Source: Microplitis mediator (taxonomy: Eukaryota > Arthropoda > Insecta > Hymenoptera > Braconidae). Taken from it: a stretch of DNA of 64,000 bases. The position numbers and the translations under genes were made by a program. The notes below the pieces were generated by a model. It was not told the DNA's origin. It saw nothing but the letters and a program-made list of their open reading frames with translations, and made no database searches. Shown in pieces: positions 32,358 to 44,929 of the stretch. Positions within the stretch are counted from its first letter, which is position 1, and each line of letters opens with the position of its first letter. The stretch lies in assembly GCF_029852145.1 (NCBI RefSeq), contig NC_079974.1, positions 11,347,041 through 11,411,040 on the forward strand, read 5' to 3'.

Positions 32358-33635
32358 CTTGAAAAAAAAAAAAATATATATATATATATAATATATATAT
32401 ATATATAATTATTTTTATCTATATATACATTGAGACAATGTGTTGTCTTATTACTCTGCAGCTCTACGATATATTTTCGTCAGTCTCGTTACCGGCCCAA
32501 AATGCAACTTGTCACCATGGTCACATGACATGAACCCTTAAAGACGCATGGCCGTAAAGTAAATGGGAGGCTAGTCAAAAATCACGACTTAAGACCCTGC
32601 GGCGTCGATGAACACTTCGATCTTGGATCCATTAGTAATAAGACGTACAATTTGATTACTACTAGTAATTTACTTGTGATTCCTTGTAATACGGGCAATT
32701 TACTTAATTAACAATAGAATTAGAAGTTAATTAATTCTCCAAAGTAATGAAAATAGCCGTAAGGTAACGGAGTGAGAATTTAATCGATTGTTGGGTTAAT
32801 CGAGAGCAGGTTTTTCTTTTAATTTTTAAAAATCTAAGTTTCTTGGTGTTCTTGTGATTTCGGACTTTTTTGTAAAAACATTACTTTTAATGCAGTGTAA
32901 ATCAATGTACGCGCATTGAACGTGTACTTGGCGCAACTTTATACAGAGAATCTGTTTTTAAGGGCGATTTCAAATATTTTTGTAGCGCGAAATCATTTAC
33001 TTAACTAATCTTTTGATAAAAAAATTTTTTCTGAGATGTAAAAAAAAAACGTTTTTTAAAAAAAGTTATTGCTTTAAGCTCCAAATTATTTTTTGATGCG
33101 TACAAATCCGTCAATCTCAAATCAGTGAAAGTTTCCTGTAATTTGACGACAAGTTGTTGCCAACTATAAGATATTCCTACAATTATCGACTGTCATCTTT
33201 GGAAGGTAAGTTTACAGGAAGAGTAGCCTGAAAGTTGCCAAGAAGTAGCCGAAAAACAACAGTTATTTTCAATTTGATAGGAAATTATAGGAAAGTTGAC
33301 ATCAACTTATTAAACGACAACTCTTTACGGTCAATTTTACGTCAAATTCCGGTAGTAGTTTTCCGTCCATTTGCAATCAAAGTGGCTATCAGTGCCTATC
33401 CAAAATAACTTTTTTTCGTCAGTTTCATTCCACAACTTTGCGTCAACACTTCCAGTCAACCTGACTTCAAAACTTGATTTTTGATTTACAACAACTTGTA
33501 ATTCAAATTGTACTTATGTTGTACTCAAAAGTAGGGATATCTCATAATTGGCAACAGCTTGTCGTGAAGTTGATGATATAACTCTTGCTGAGCAAACGTT
33601 TGTTCTGCAAGCTTGGCTATCTGAATATATCTATA
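32358..33635. other. Intron, TA-rich simple repeat then unrecognised
   Basis: A TATATA microsatellite at about 32375-32410 is followed by a GC-richer piece (32460-32640, GACGCATGGCCGTAAAGTAA) and A+T-rich sequence. At 33080-33600 words such as GTTGTTGCCAACT, CAAGTTG and AACTTGT recur on both strands. No gene was seen. Confidence 0.45.
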
Positions 33636-33642
33636 TATATTA

Positions 33643-33891
33643 GGGTGATTGATTTCCGCAAAAGTTTTTTTTTTAAGTCCTCAAGCAAAATCTCAATCTA
33701 CATCGAAAAAAAAAAATTCTCACCAAATATGAGCTCTTAATTCCAATGCTAAGTACTTGCTATTTGATTTCAAAGATTTCCCATTTAAAATACATGTAAA
33801 TTAAATTACTTTTTTTTCAACTTTCTAATACTCAGTTGCATTTCATAATATCAAGGCGGTTCTGGTCGCAACTTGTAGGGCATTTGGTGTT
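33643..33891 (+). mobile_element. TATTAGGGTGATTG-ended arm (foldback 5), interrupted
   Basis: It begins TATTAGGGTGATTGATTTCC and resembles the arms of foldback 4 (GAGCTCTTAATTCC, ACATGTAAATTAAAT). The element at 33892-35746 is inserted in it; its continuation (CTTCAAAAGTGCCTATAGTT) resumes after 35746. Confidence 0.65.
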
Positions 33892-35746
33892 CCCTGTGGA
33901 AAAGCTCTCATAAATTCTGATAAAATATTGAATATTTTTTATGAGAATCTATGAGCTTCGAAAATATCTATGAGATTTAAAAAAATTCTCATATGAATTT
34001 TTATGAGAATCTATGAGTCAAAGCTTTTGATGTTTTCCTATCATGATTTCCGTACTAGATTTTTAAAAGAATGAGTAAGATTTTTTAATTTATGAGATTT
34101 TGTGACTCGAATTCCGCCAACGATTATGAGATTCAATAAGTACTTTCATTTCTATAAGATTGTTACAGTTTATTCTAATGTATTTTCAATAAGAATTGAT
34201 CAGGCGAATTCCGATGTTATAATACTTACAAAATCTCAATAAGATTATTTTTTTATACGAAATTTTCAGAATTTATAAGTTTTAGTAAGAGTTATCCTAG
34301 GAGATAATATCTTATTGAATATCATAAAATATTTGTCATATTTTATGAGAAAATATTTAACATGTATTTCTTCGAAATTTTATGAGATTGAATCAGGAAT
34401 CACATGGACAAATGCAGACTTTTTTCTCATAAAAATTTTATGAGAATTAGTAAGAAAATCTATAATCGAATTAACTTGTAAAAACTTAAAAGATTTAATT
34501 TTAATTTAAAAGCTATGTGATTTATGAGTTTTTGTAAGTTTTAGTTAGAAGGCTATTACTTATAAAATATTATGGAGTACTTATGAGATTTTATAAATAA
34601 TTTCCATTCACATAAAATATTAATTTTATCAGATTCATTCAAAAATAATTGCTTAACTTCATTTTTGTTTTATAAGAATTTACACCCAAAATACTAATAT
34701 TATCACTATTTCTTGTACTTTAAGTATTTTAACTGTTCTGAGATGAGTGAAAATATAAGTTTTTATGTGATTTTTTACAAACCCAGTAATGTATCTTGCC
34801 CCATTTTTTTTTTTTTTGGTGCAAGATACATTATTTTTTTGTAGTGATATTGCATTTTTTTGGTTCAACAGAATAAAATTTCTCGGAACAAGTACTATTC
34901 TTTTCACGCAAGTTTTTTTGTATTCTCCGACCAAAATAACAAAAGTTGTTTAAGCCAAGAGAAAAAATTTCTCGGGAGAAAAGATCGATATGGAGAAGGG
35001 GAAAGTCACCGGTGCTAGGCAGCAGCAGCGGGAGTAGTTCGGTGCTCGCCACGAGATCGCGCCTACGATTTGTAGTGTCCCTGGTAAGACATTTATTTCA
35101 GAAGTGTTATATTCCAAATTTCAATACGATTTTATTCGAGTACTCCTGTCATTTGACAGACCAACAAGTACCTGTTTGGGTTGTACTATGGTATATCCCA
35201 TAATACATCATGACTTTAATATTTAATATTAATGTTTACTTGAGTAAATTTGATGAATAAATAAACGGACTCAATTTCATAGATTTTTCGTGAATAGATT
35301 GCTAAAGATTTTCCGCGTAAATACTCATACAAATATTCTTGAGTATACATAATAGAAACTTTTTGAATTTATGCTAAAAAATTCAATAATTTAGCATATA
35401 AACTATATGGAAAATAACTGTACTCACATTGATTAATCAGTATCAAATCTTGTATGATTACTTTAGAAATCGTCTCATACAATCTTATTCATTTCCAAAA
35501 TCTACTCAATTGTAAACTTTACATTTTTCGAAAACTTATAAATACTTTTAATTACAATATTACAGCTTCTGTTTCTTATAGATTCTGATAATTTATATAA
35601 GAATTTTAAGAAAAAAATTTTTTTGATGCACCATCTATGAGAAAATAATTGTATCAGAATTTTTGAGATTTTTCGTGGACAAATACTGATCGTTTTCTCA
35701 TAGCCAATTTTTTTTTATGAGATTTTATAAGACCTTTTCCACAGGG
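33892..35746. mobile_element. 1.86 kb CCCTGTGG-ended TIR element
   Basis: The left end CCCTGTGGAAAAGCTCTCAT faces a right end with reverse complement CCCTGTGGAAAAGGTCTTAT, and TT borders both. The interior is dominated by dispersed copies of TATGAGATTTT and CTCATAAAATTT on both strands, plus a small palindrome around AATGTATCTTGC (34789-34832). A GC-rich segment at 34980-35080 stands out in base composition and ends in a good splice-donor context, CCTGGTAAGAC. No transposase was recognised. Confidence 0.75.
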
Positions 35747-36230
35747 TTCTTCAAAAGTGCCTATAGTTACTTAGCTGTAATCCAGCTGTTTCATTTGTGT
35801 CCGTTGCGGAACTCATTTTTCCTATGAAATCGACCTTTATTGGCTTGCAGAACATAAACCAATGAAAGTACATCAAAAATGTTAATAGAAATTTTATAGG
35901 AAATTTTATTCCCTTCAAAAAAAAGTCCTATGAGTCAAGTCGCTAAAGTCCATAGTTTCCGAGTTATAATCATTTTAATAATTTGAAAAATAAAATGTCA
36001 ATTATAATGTTTTTTTTATAGTATATTTTTCAAATTATTAAAATTACTATAACTCGGAAATCGTAATGCAACGATCATGAATCTTTTTATAAATACAATC
36101 AATCTAAATAAATAAAATTAATTATTAATTAATAATAAACATAAATGAAAATTACTTTTAATATGCTGCACGCACACAAAATTTACATACGCACATTTAC
36201 TACAGAGAGAAACTATTATAAAATCGATTT
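35747..36230. other. Continuation of the interrupted foldback arm
   Basis: This contains CTTCAAAAGTGCCTATAGTT, TTCCGAGTTATAATCATTTT and, about 36025-36065, the facing AATTACTATAACTCGGAAA, i.e. a foldback with its centre near 36008. No gene was seen. Confidence 0.5.
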
Positions 36231-36292
36231 TCATTTATATTTTTTAAGGCTATTCTCAGACAGTGACCCATCCCCCCTACTATGTTTAAAAA

Positions 36293-36712
36293 TTTTCAAT
36301 GACTTTCAGTTGTCATAACCGTGTTAAAATTTTGTCATTTAATTAAAAGAAAATTAAAACATTAATTGCAAAAAGGACAACGTAGTCGTCATTTCGCTGG
36401 GATATAGAATTAAAAAAAAATTACTTACAGTTATTATCAATTAGGATTTAAACAAAATTTGTTTAATAAATTTCAGTAAAATCTTCATGTCAATTTTATG
36501 ATTCGATTTTTCAAATTTTATGGGCTAACTTGATTTAATCAATTTTGTTTAATTCCTATAATTAATTACATCTGCAAATAATTTGTATTCTTATTCCATA
36601 GCTCCGCGAAATTACTACGACGTTGTCCTTTTTTCAATTCAAGTTTTAATTTTTGTTTAATTAAATAATTTAATTTTAACACGGTTATGACAGCTGAAAG
36701 ACATTGAAAATT
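36293..36712. mobile_element. Inverted repeat with about 110 bp arms
   Basis: Left arm 36293-36400 (CATAACCGTGTTAAAATTTT, AAAGGACAACGTAGTCGT) and right arm 36605-36712 (ACGACGTTGTCC, AATTTTAACACGGTTATGAC) face each other across 200 bp of A+T-rich sequence. It is a probable MITE; no ends are certain. Confidence 0.6.
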
Positions 36713-38580
36713 GTAAAAAGATAGTAAAGTTAGCGAACAGCTGAGAATTTTTTTAACTTTGAAATAATAACAAAAAATTTTTATACAATAAAAATAAAAA
36801 AATGCACTTTTAGAAAATTCAAAAATCAGTACGTGCATTTTTCAAAATTTTGTTTATTTAATTAGTTAATTTTTTTATGTGTAATTTAAAAATGGTCTTA
36901 CGTCTACTACGTTTACACTCACAATTTTAAAAAGTGAGAGGCTTTGTCTCAAAATGGCCTTATAATAATGAATTTTCGATATTTTTATATTTATATTGAT
37001 ATTAAAAATGAAGATTATCTATAATCAAGACACTAAGATCTGTTGACTGAAATTTCACTTTAATCAGCACAGTTGATAATCCATACATTTTTTTTTATCG
37101 GTTGTTCACTATTTTTAAATAATTTAATTATGAATTTTAATTTTCCCGGGTAAATGGCAGGCGCTCCAGTGTGCCGGGGTGAAGAATCCGAACACATCAT
37201 AACATACTATAGAAATTTAATTTTGTTAAGTTGCTAACCTGAAGAGATTTCTATAAAAAAGAATTTGAGCCAGCAACTTTAATGTCATGCTATGATATGA
37301 AGTTATCTAAAAGGCGAAAATTCGACAAAAATCCGAGTTTTTTTTTGTGGATCCCTAAATCGACCGGCGCAAGAGAAATTTTTAAAGTTTTGTTTTTTCA
37401 TTAGATCATGAAATTACGCAAATTATGAGTAAATTTGTTAGAAATAAGATAATTATCAACAAATTAACCGAAAAACTATAAAAATATGCCATATTTATTG
37501 ATAATTATCAATTTGAAATACGAGTGAGGTTAAACAGGCCTCTGACTCGGGAATAGAGACACGGTCGTCTCGCGCCATCCATGTACACGCATACACATAT
37601 GTGTTTAAACATGTACTTGGCGCGAGACACTGCGGTATCTCCGGATTCATTTTCATAAAGAATACTTAAAATTTCGTGGTATCACATAATTAATTAACAG
37701 AAAAGAACGACAAAATTTTGTTTATTTATGATTATATATAAAATAGATTCACTGTATGATAGAGTAGAGTTGAACCAAATCCATAAATAAGACGCAAAAC
37801 AGCGATAGTCTCATGGCGAGGTTTGGGCGCAAGCGCTGTTAAGCACAGAAGTGGGGGTACCTCAATTCTAAGAATTTTTTCCCCTACATTCCCGAGCTAG
37901 TCTTATAATCAGGTCCTACTGTATATGGGCAGATCCATTTCTTCTTAACGAAAACGTGCGCTCGTGGGACACCAATTCAGACGCCAAATTATCTTTTTTG
38001 TATCTCAGCTTCTATATAACTTAAAGAGTATTTTTGGGTGACATTCTTCTCTGTGTATACTCTATTTTCAAGAAAGAATATATATTTGCTCTAAATTAAT
38101 ATTAGGCTTAGCTGGAGGAAGCTTCCAACTGAACAACAGAATTATTAGAATTTTACCTATTTTTAAAATCCTCTCAGATCTATAGTTTTTAGAGTAGAAG
38201 GTAAACTAATAGCTGATATTTTTTGTGTATGTGTGTTCGATTGATATCTACTCTAATTTTTCATCATTGCTTCAATTTCCTCATAAGACAGTCATCCAAA
38301 GCCGATTGATTTTTCGAAAATTGCTTTTTTCAGATAGCTATTACTCTTGTCTCAGAACTCCGATTTGCTTTAAATTCTCAGGAAAGTTGTTTTGTTATAT
38401 CTTTAGAAAGCCCTGAAAATTTCAACTTTAATATCGAGCTTGGATCCAAGTTATAAATTTTCAAACATCCCGAAAATTACTTTGTTAAAAATAATTTTTT
38501 ATATACCTAATGAAAAATTTATTTATTTACAAGTCAGTTATAACAGCCTAATTTTGATTTTCTATAACTGCTGTTCATGC
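36713..38580. other. Intron, nothing recognised
   Basis: A+T-rich intron sequence with a GC-richer island at 37540-37640 containing GCGCGAGAC/GTCTCGCGCC in inverted arrangement (37566-37578 and 37619-37630). The frame at 38225-38416 has no recognisable domain. Confidence 0.45.
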
Positions 38581-38583
38581 TTA

Positions 38584-38680
38584 CCCTGATTAAAAATATT
38601 CATAGAAAAGTATTGAAAAAGATGAGAATTGAATCCTTTTGAATACTTTCAATACTAGGATCGATAATCAGATTATGGAT
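38584..38680. mobile_element. CCCTGATT MITE, left half
   Basis: It starts CCCTGATTAAAAATATTCAT and has the interior TTGAATACTTTCAATAC seen in copy 1, but the right terminus is missing. Confidence 0.55.
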
Positions 38681-38689
38681 TCTTTAGCG

Positions 38690-38890
38690 TGTGGGTGCCG
38701 AACCAACAGCCACCACGAGTTTATACCTTTCTTAGGCTAAACACTACTACCATATCAGGAAATAAAGAGACTCTGATGAAAGTAGACTTGGAAAGGCCCA
38801 CCGTGGTACCAGCCTCCCTGCGCTGGTCAACAGGTTGTTCATGGATAAGTGGTGGGACGCAACTTCTCTTCATACCCTAAAAAGAGTTTC
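38690..38890 (-). repeat. Third copy of the GC-richer repeat (minus)
   Basis: On the minus strand it matches part of 14820-15030: ATAAGTGGTGGGACGCAACT, GGTACCAGCCTCCC and GCCACCACGAGT are shared landmarks. The short open frame here is not a gene. Confidence 0.65.
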
Positions 38891-38988
38891 CTCCAATTGC
38901 TATCTTTCGGTTTTCGAACAAGCTATTATCCAGTAGTTCAATTCCTGATGGATTTTATACTATCCTAGCCTTTTGATACTCTAGTTAT

Positions 38989-41640
38989 TTAAGCCAAATC
39001 ATAGTTAAGACCAGCTCGGGGGTCCGCTTGGTAGAGCTGAGTCGATTTGATCATGATGTCGCATAGTTTCATTTTGTTCGCCCATGTGACGAATTTAAGT
39101 TTAGCTAGAGTTGCGAGGACAGCGCCAGCCGCAATTTTGACTCTTTTATATGCTGCATCAGCTGCCATTGCACCAGTAGTGGTGATACCGAAAGGGATAC
39201 CTAAATGTATGTCGTTTTCAATCACCTCCAGTACTCGTCTCTTATATACGAATTTATGTGGATTTTTGCTTGCTCTTACAGAGGCTGTACAGATAAGAAT
39301 TTTGGTTTTATCAGTATTTACGACTAAGCCATTCAGGTCATAGTCTGCTTCTAGTGAGACCAGAATTTTAACCAAGTTGTTTGTCGAGTAAGTTGTGGCT
39401 ATGGAGTTGTTAGTGAACCCCACTATCAAGATTTCTAAGATTCCGTTTAGGTTTAAGCCCTTACAGCCATGGTCTACGGAAATGGTTATCGTGTCGTTGA
39501 TATACAGTATAAAGAGTAACGGACTAAGAATCTCTTCTTGGAGTACTCCCTACGTGTTAGCTACGCTGCCTGTCAGGATGCCGTTTACTCTGGCAAACAT
39601 TTTGATAAAGTCGTACAGCTTACATAAGATGTTGATAATCTTCAGTGACAAGTTACCCTCGTGGAAGCCAGCTTATGATTCAGGAAGCAATTTATTTTTT
39701 TCCGCCCACCTCCTCAATCTGCTATTGATGATGTGTGTATAAATTTTTTCTATGTAATTCACCAATACGATTTCATGGTAGTTGTGTGCATCAGTCGGGT
39801 CACCTGTTTTATGTATCATACACATCCCGATTTTCAACCATGAATAGTTTCCAGTTTTCTGAAGGAGCTTTCAAGAAGTCATTGGTAATATCGTTTATCT
39901 CCGGTGATTTTTTTGCTCTTGACGTTGTTTAGCTTTTCTGCAGTTCTTCGGCAGAGATTTCGCTAGATAGATGATCACAGGGCTACACGATCATAAAGTG
40001 GTTTCGCTCAGGTTTACGAGGCGGGTAAATATTCCTGTAGAACTCGATCCAACTGGTTGATGATATACTAGTGGGTTGATTTATTTTTGAATTAACCAAT
40101 CTAACCGCTTGTTAGAATTCAGTAGGGTGTTTGGCGTTGTTAAACCTTTTACTAAACGTGTTATCGTATACCTTAATTTTAGCCCTGACTAAAGCATAGT
40201 ATTTTTTCTTAACTGTGTATTAGTAGCTCCAGAGAAGAATATTTGCGATGTCTTTTCTACAATACGGTAGATATCTAGCCACTATTCTTTTCTTATATTT
40301 ACATTCCTCGTCAAACCATCTGGCAGAATGATGTTTGTGCTCCTGATCTCTATCGGGCATCATCTTCATATCTTGGGCTATTGAAAGTATTGCTCTTTCC
40401 AGCATCTCGTTTAAAATTAAGCCTTTCTCGTTAGTCTGACAATCGTGTGAAATACGTGTTTTTTCCAGTGATGTAATCCTGGTAACAAGTGGGTCCAAGA
40501 ACTGAGTTTGACCTAATCTGACGTTGAAGTCGCTTCCGATGAGGAAGATATTGAAGCTGATGGAGTCCAGGATACTATAAATAATGTTTTCTAGAAATTC
40601 GCCGGATTCTTCAAATTTAATACACAGCTTATAATATACAGAGCCGATAACGATCGAAACGTCGTTCCTGTTATATTTGTTAAATATCGAGGGTTCCACA
40701 TCACAGATTGTTTCTATATCAAGTTCGTTTTCACACATGGTTAACAATCCACCACTTGCTCTACCGGAAGTTTTTTCTTTTACTGCTTGTACTCATACAG
40801 ATTTCCACACCGAGAAGTTATCTGGTAGCGTAGTGTCATTTGAGTATCTCCATTTTTCGCTGATACAAATAATGTTAAGTCTTAGTTCTATAAAGTCTAA
40901 GAGATTATTAATATCGTGACAGTTCTAGGGCTTCACTCAAGATCGAGATTGTATTGGTCTTATAATAACCAAGACGAGATCTTGACAAGACAATACAAGA
41001 CAATATTATTAATAACTTATTTCTCGAGATCGATGCAAGACTTACATTTTGAAGTCAAGATTAAGACGAGATCAAAGCTTTCGAGATCAAGACAAGACTT
41101 TCCCAATCTTGTCTTGTCTCGGCTCGAGTGAAGCCCTAGACAGTTCCAAAGGATTGTTCTTATGTCCTTTATATTGTTCATGTTTTTTTCTGAGGATTTG
41201 GTAGGAATGCTGTCAAGTGTTATTCATGAAGTTGTTTGCTGTTTCTTCGATTGCGTCGAAAAATGGGGTGGTCTCTGTTTGTCATGATATCGATACTATG
41301 CATCTAGAGTCGAGTCGTATGTGTAGTCTGGTGTTCTCTACCGTTATTTTTAGGCATCCTATTTAAAATTTTTCATTAATGCTCTTTAATCCTCATGCCT
41401 CGTCCCTCAAGTTCTTTGAGGCTAAGCTTTCCTGGGGTGTTAGCTCGTGGTTGAAATATATTGGTGGTTTGAGTTTGCGCTTTTGCTTCATAATTTCCTT
41501 TTTCGTTTCTCCATCTTTGATAGTAGCTTTAATTCTGTTAATGTCTTTCCCAATCAATAAAGCGTCCACCACGCAGCCCACCAACTCGAAGTTGTCCTGG
41601 ATGGATTTATGACGTAAACCGTTTTTCAATTCGCGACGGA
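38989..41640 (-). pseudogene. Decayed APE-type LINE (non-LTR retrotransposon)
   Basis: On the minus strand an ORF1-like piece (41393-41629; RKLKPPIYFNHELTPQE) precedes an endonuclease piece (40220-40747; LIGSDFNVRLG and NEKGLILNEML, then WFDEECKYKKR). A reverse-transcriptase region (about 39395-39960) follows, with KSPEINDITNDF, a GFHEGN segment, then EEILSPLLFILYINDT. The thumb continues to 38989 (NTDKTKILI, WANKMKLCDIMIKSTQL). The catalytic aspartate pair of the F/Y-A-D-D box is replaced by asparagines (GFTNNSI), and several stops and shifts occur, so it is dead. A hAT-like MITE interrupts it. Clade is uncertain (CR1/Jockey-like layout). It is in sense orientation to Bre1. Confidence 0.85.
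40926..41138. mobile_element. hAT-like MITE with 8 bp target duplication
   Basis: A 213 bp element has inverted ends TAGGGCTTCACTC / GAGTGAAGCCCTA and is flanked by the perfect direct repeat GACAGTTC (40918-40925 and 41139-41146). The interior is built from AAGACGAGATC/GATCTTG words. An 8 bp duplication is the hallmark of hAT transposition. The host is the LINE described above, so this insertion is younger than the LINE. Confidence 0.9.
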
Positions 41641-41649
41641 TACGTGAAT

Positions 41650-42250
41650 GAATCCGGTAAACCGTATGCGGTCACCCACGTGTAATGAAAATTAAAAATA
41701 ATAATAATAAATGTGACTCAGAATAATAAATAATTATGAATAAAATGATAGTGTGCCTGAACCAGCTATTCAGGCTGGGTTAGTGCACGAGGGCGCCAGC
41801 CCGTTTTCACAATGTACTTTTATAAAAGAAGCTCAATTAAAATAAATTCTTGATCTATCGGGTTTATTTTCAAACGTTTAACGTCAATAGAATTCAAAAA
41901 TTTGAATGATTATTAATTCCTATAATAAAATTTAGATGAAATATATGTGAAGCTAAACTATTCGTAACATGATTGGTCGAAACCAAAAAAATATATGCAA
42001 ACGATACGAAAATATACATTAAAATCAATATATGAAAAACGACACGCGCGCGCTTGCGCGCGAAATATGTACGCTAGTAGAATTCAAAAATTTGAATGAT
42101 TATTAATAGTATTATTATTGTACGAAAGTAATTATTCTATAGAACTTATAAATGTTTATCGAACCATTTATGTATCGTAGTATTAGATAGTATATTGCAA
42201 AAACATTATAGTTTCTTGTTTCTTCTTTTATAGTTCTAATTTATAGGGAT
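41650..42250. other. Intron, short repeated phrase
   Basis: The phrase TAGAATTCAAAAATTTGAAT followed by GATTATTAAT occurs twice (41888-41917 and 42077-42106), separated by a GC-rich GCGCGCGCTTGCGCGC palindrome near 42047. Nothing else is recognised. Confidence 0.6.
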
Positions 42251-42670
42251 TGGATAATGACAATATTTTTAACTTTCCGCTGAGAAAATTGAAAATTGTC
42301 AAAAATTCGGGAAGTTATTGGTTTCAGTCCGATTTTCGAAAATCGAATTTCTATCAAACCTTACGTTTTGAGGTTCTATAAGTTGAGAATTTGAGCTTAA
42401 TCGGTACAGTGCGCTCGGATATATTTCGAAAATAAAATTTTTTCAAAAATGTTTTGTTTGGATAACTTTGAATTTGCTCGATGGATTGATTCCAAAATCA
42501 AATCAGCTTTAGAACTTGATGAAACGCGTCAGTTGCCACTTTAACCGTCTCAGTCGGTTAATTCGTTAAAAAGATATCGTCGGAAAAAAAAATAGTAAAA
42601 AAAGATTTGTCGCGAATATTTTTAGAACACCTGAACCAATGACTCCCAAAATTGTATTAGTTGTAAGCTT
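42250..42670 (+). repeat. Diverged copy of the 6060-type repeat
   Basis: TCGGGAAGTTATTGGTTTCA and ATCGAATTTCTATCAAACCT, then TTGCCACTTTAACCGTCTCA and AGATATCGTCGGAAAAAAAA follow the order of 6118-6720. The CAGCGGGAAG block is absent. Confidence 0.65.
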
Positions 42671-44207
42671 ATAATTACAACACATATAACCTGTGAAAAA
42701 TGGCACAGTATTGTTTCAAGCGTATAGGTTTATATATTTTCTAATTCTACGCACACAAAATCTGTGAAAAAAGGCATATCGTTATACATATTTTATAGAT
42801 TATACTATCAACAACAATAAAAAATAAATATCAAGTGAAAAGTTTTTAAATATATACATTAATTTTTACAAATATATATCAATCATTGATTATTCTGTAA
42901 TTTTATATTTATACTATGATAAAAATATGAATGTCTGTTTAACATTATGCAATGCAATAATATAAAAAATAAATATCGTAATTATGAATCAGATCATGAG
43001 AGGAATTTCTTTGACTAATTCGTAATTTATTAATAATCTATGAATGTTATTTTTAAAAATTAAGAAGTAAATAACGGGCAATTTATGTTTGTTGAAAAGA
43101 AAAAAAGTTTATATGCCTTAAGGAGATACGCTACCGGACCTCTTTCTCACACTCAGAAAAATAAATGGGACTGTCTTTGTTACACTCGTAGAGTAAATGA
43201 AAATTTTAAAACAATTTTTCTCGGAGACGAATTAGAATTTTTGAAAATACGAAATTTCTAGCTCTTTGTTAAGGTTTTAGAAAACGCTAAAGACTCTCTA
43301 TTTTAGGTTTCCAGTGATTGTCCGTGAATTGAAAATCGGTTACCGTTACCCCTTACCGAATAAAAAATTTAAAATAAAAGATGTATTTCGTGTACAAAAA
43401 AAATCATTTTATGTGTAGTTTCATTTCTCAAAAATTGTGAAGGACTTGACATATATATATAAAACAAACAATCATAATTCAACTACATAAATATATAAAG
43501 AACAATTATTTTCATTAATAATATGCTACGAAGATTTTTTGTCGCGGGGACGTTTTTGACACGGGGATATTTTGTAGGGGATTTTTGTCTTGGTTCCAAA
43601 ACGCAGGGGACCGATATCTCAGCGATAAGTTGTCGTACGAATCTTAAAAAAAAATGCTAATTAAAGCTGATCAAATTTGCTAACTGACCTATGCATTGGT
43701 TTAGCTAAAAAAATTTTTTTGCAGTCCGTGGACTCTCTCAAAGAAAAGAAAAAATTTAGAAAATTTTTGTTTCGCGGTATTTCTCATGTTTACGCAATTG
43801 CCGGAGCTCTTAAAAATTTTGATAAAAATGCACCGAAACTAGAGATTTTAATCTATAAAATGCTTTTTTCAAAATGTCGGTACGATTATTTTTCACAAAG
43901 TTACAGCCTTCCAAATATCACTAAAAAATTTCTAAAATTTTTCGGCTCCCTTAAATTTATGGCATGAGTATATAAAAAATTATAGCCTATAACCACTAAC
44001 ACGGAATTCTGATTAGTTTAAACTGCCAACCAATTCTTTAGGAGAATTAGAATATGAGAGAAGTGGAATATAATGAAAAAAGTTACTAAAACTCTTTAGG
44101 CAATTTCATATACCTTTCCTTTTTGACTACAAGTAGTCAACGGTAATAAAAGTTAAATATATATTACAATTACTTATGAAAAATTTAATTTATAGAAATA
44201 TACTTAC
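42671..44207. other. Intron, little recognised
   Basis: It is mostly A+T-rich. A TTTTTGTCGCGGGGACG phrase at about 43537 and GGGGATATTTTG nearby recall the 12.5 kb minisatellite unit. The frame at 43677-43967 overlaps sequence like the 13.8-14.1 kb element (ATGTCGGTACGATTATTTTT, AAGTTACAGCCTTCC) and is not a gene. Confidence 0.45.
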
Positions 44208-44333
44208 ATCCATTTTAAGCTTTTCAACTTCTTTCAAAGCATCCCGATGCTGTTGATGTAATTTGTCCAACTCTTGTAATCTATTGTTTGCTAACTCACG
44301 AGTTTCTTCTAATTCTCTTTGCACATCATCCAA
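44208..44333 (-). CDS. Bre1: Bre1 exon A (most 5' in window)
   Basis: This 126 bp exon encodes 42 residues beginning LDDVQRELEETRELANNRLQ and ending KEVEKLKMD. It is flanked by an AG acceptor (ttgttattag) and a strong GTAAGTA donor. Phase is 0 at both ends. The sequence is a heptad-rich coiled coil typical of the middle of Bre1, just upstream of the [12 protein letters not shown] motif of the next exon. A decayed LINE begins only about 0.6 kb upstream of it. Confidence 0.9.
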
Positions 44334-44860
44334 CTAATAACAAAGAATGGAAAGCATAAGTAAGATGAGGTATTACAGTGTTACACATTTAAGCTGTCTT
44401 AGATACATAGTATTGATGAGTTAATACTGTCGGAAGAGGTTTCTATAGAAGAAATAGAAATCGATTTTGTTAATTTTAACGAATAAGTCGATAAAATATT
44501 TTTATACTTATTGATACAATCGATCCCCCGTCATAAACCTGTCCACAACAAGCACCTTCCTCTTAATCGGCAGTTACTGAGTCCAAACAGCTTCCCCCAC
44601 TCAACCACTCTTTTGAGTTTCGTACCAGATAGCCCGCTATAAGCCTGCGTTAAAGGTGCCAAAATTATAAACGAAGCATAAGAAAAATTAAAGGAATCAG
44701 TGGTGAAAGTATACTATCTATATTTCGCAGAGAATAATTTAATCATTATTGAGTAAAATATAATTTATTGTTTATAATTTTAATCATAATCTACATTTAA
44801 AGCTTCTTTTACAATTTGGAAGTTTGATTGAGCGTTATATTAATCAGTCAGGTATTATTA
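44334..44860. other. Intron upstream of exon A, nothing recognised
   Basis: The stretch contains CGTCATAAACCTGTCC (44530), a phrase echoed on the minus strand at about 54763 (AACCAGGTTTATGACG), so a small dispersed repeat is likely. No gene was seen. Confidence 0.4.
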
Positions 44861-44929
44861 TTATTATTCATTCTTTTTCGTTAAATGCTCAGGAGGTTAT
44901 CTCCGGTAGTCCGACTCTACCGAGGGCCT

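Noticed and set aside
41393..41612. Plus-strand frame overlapping the LINE ORF1 region
   Set aside because: It is the complement of the minus-strand LINE frame and has no domain of its own.
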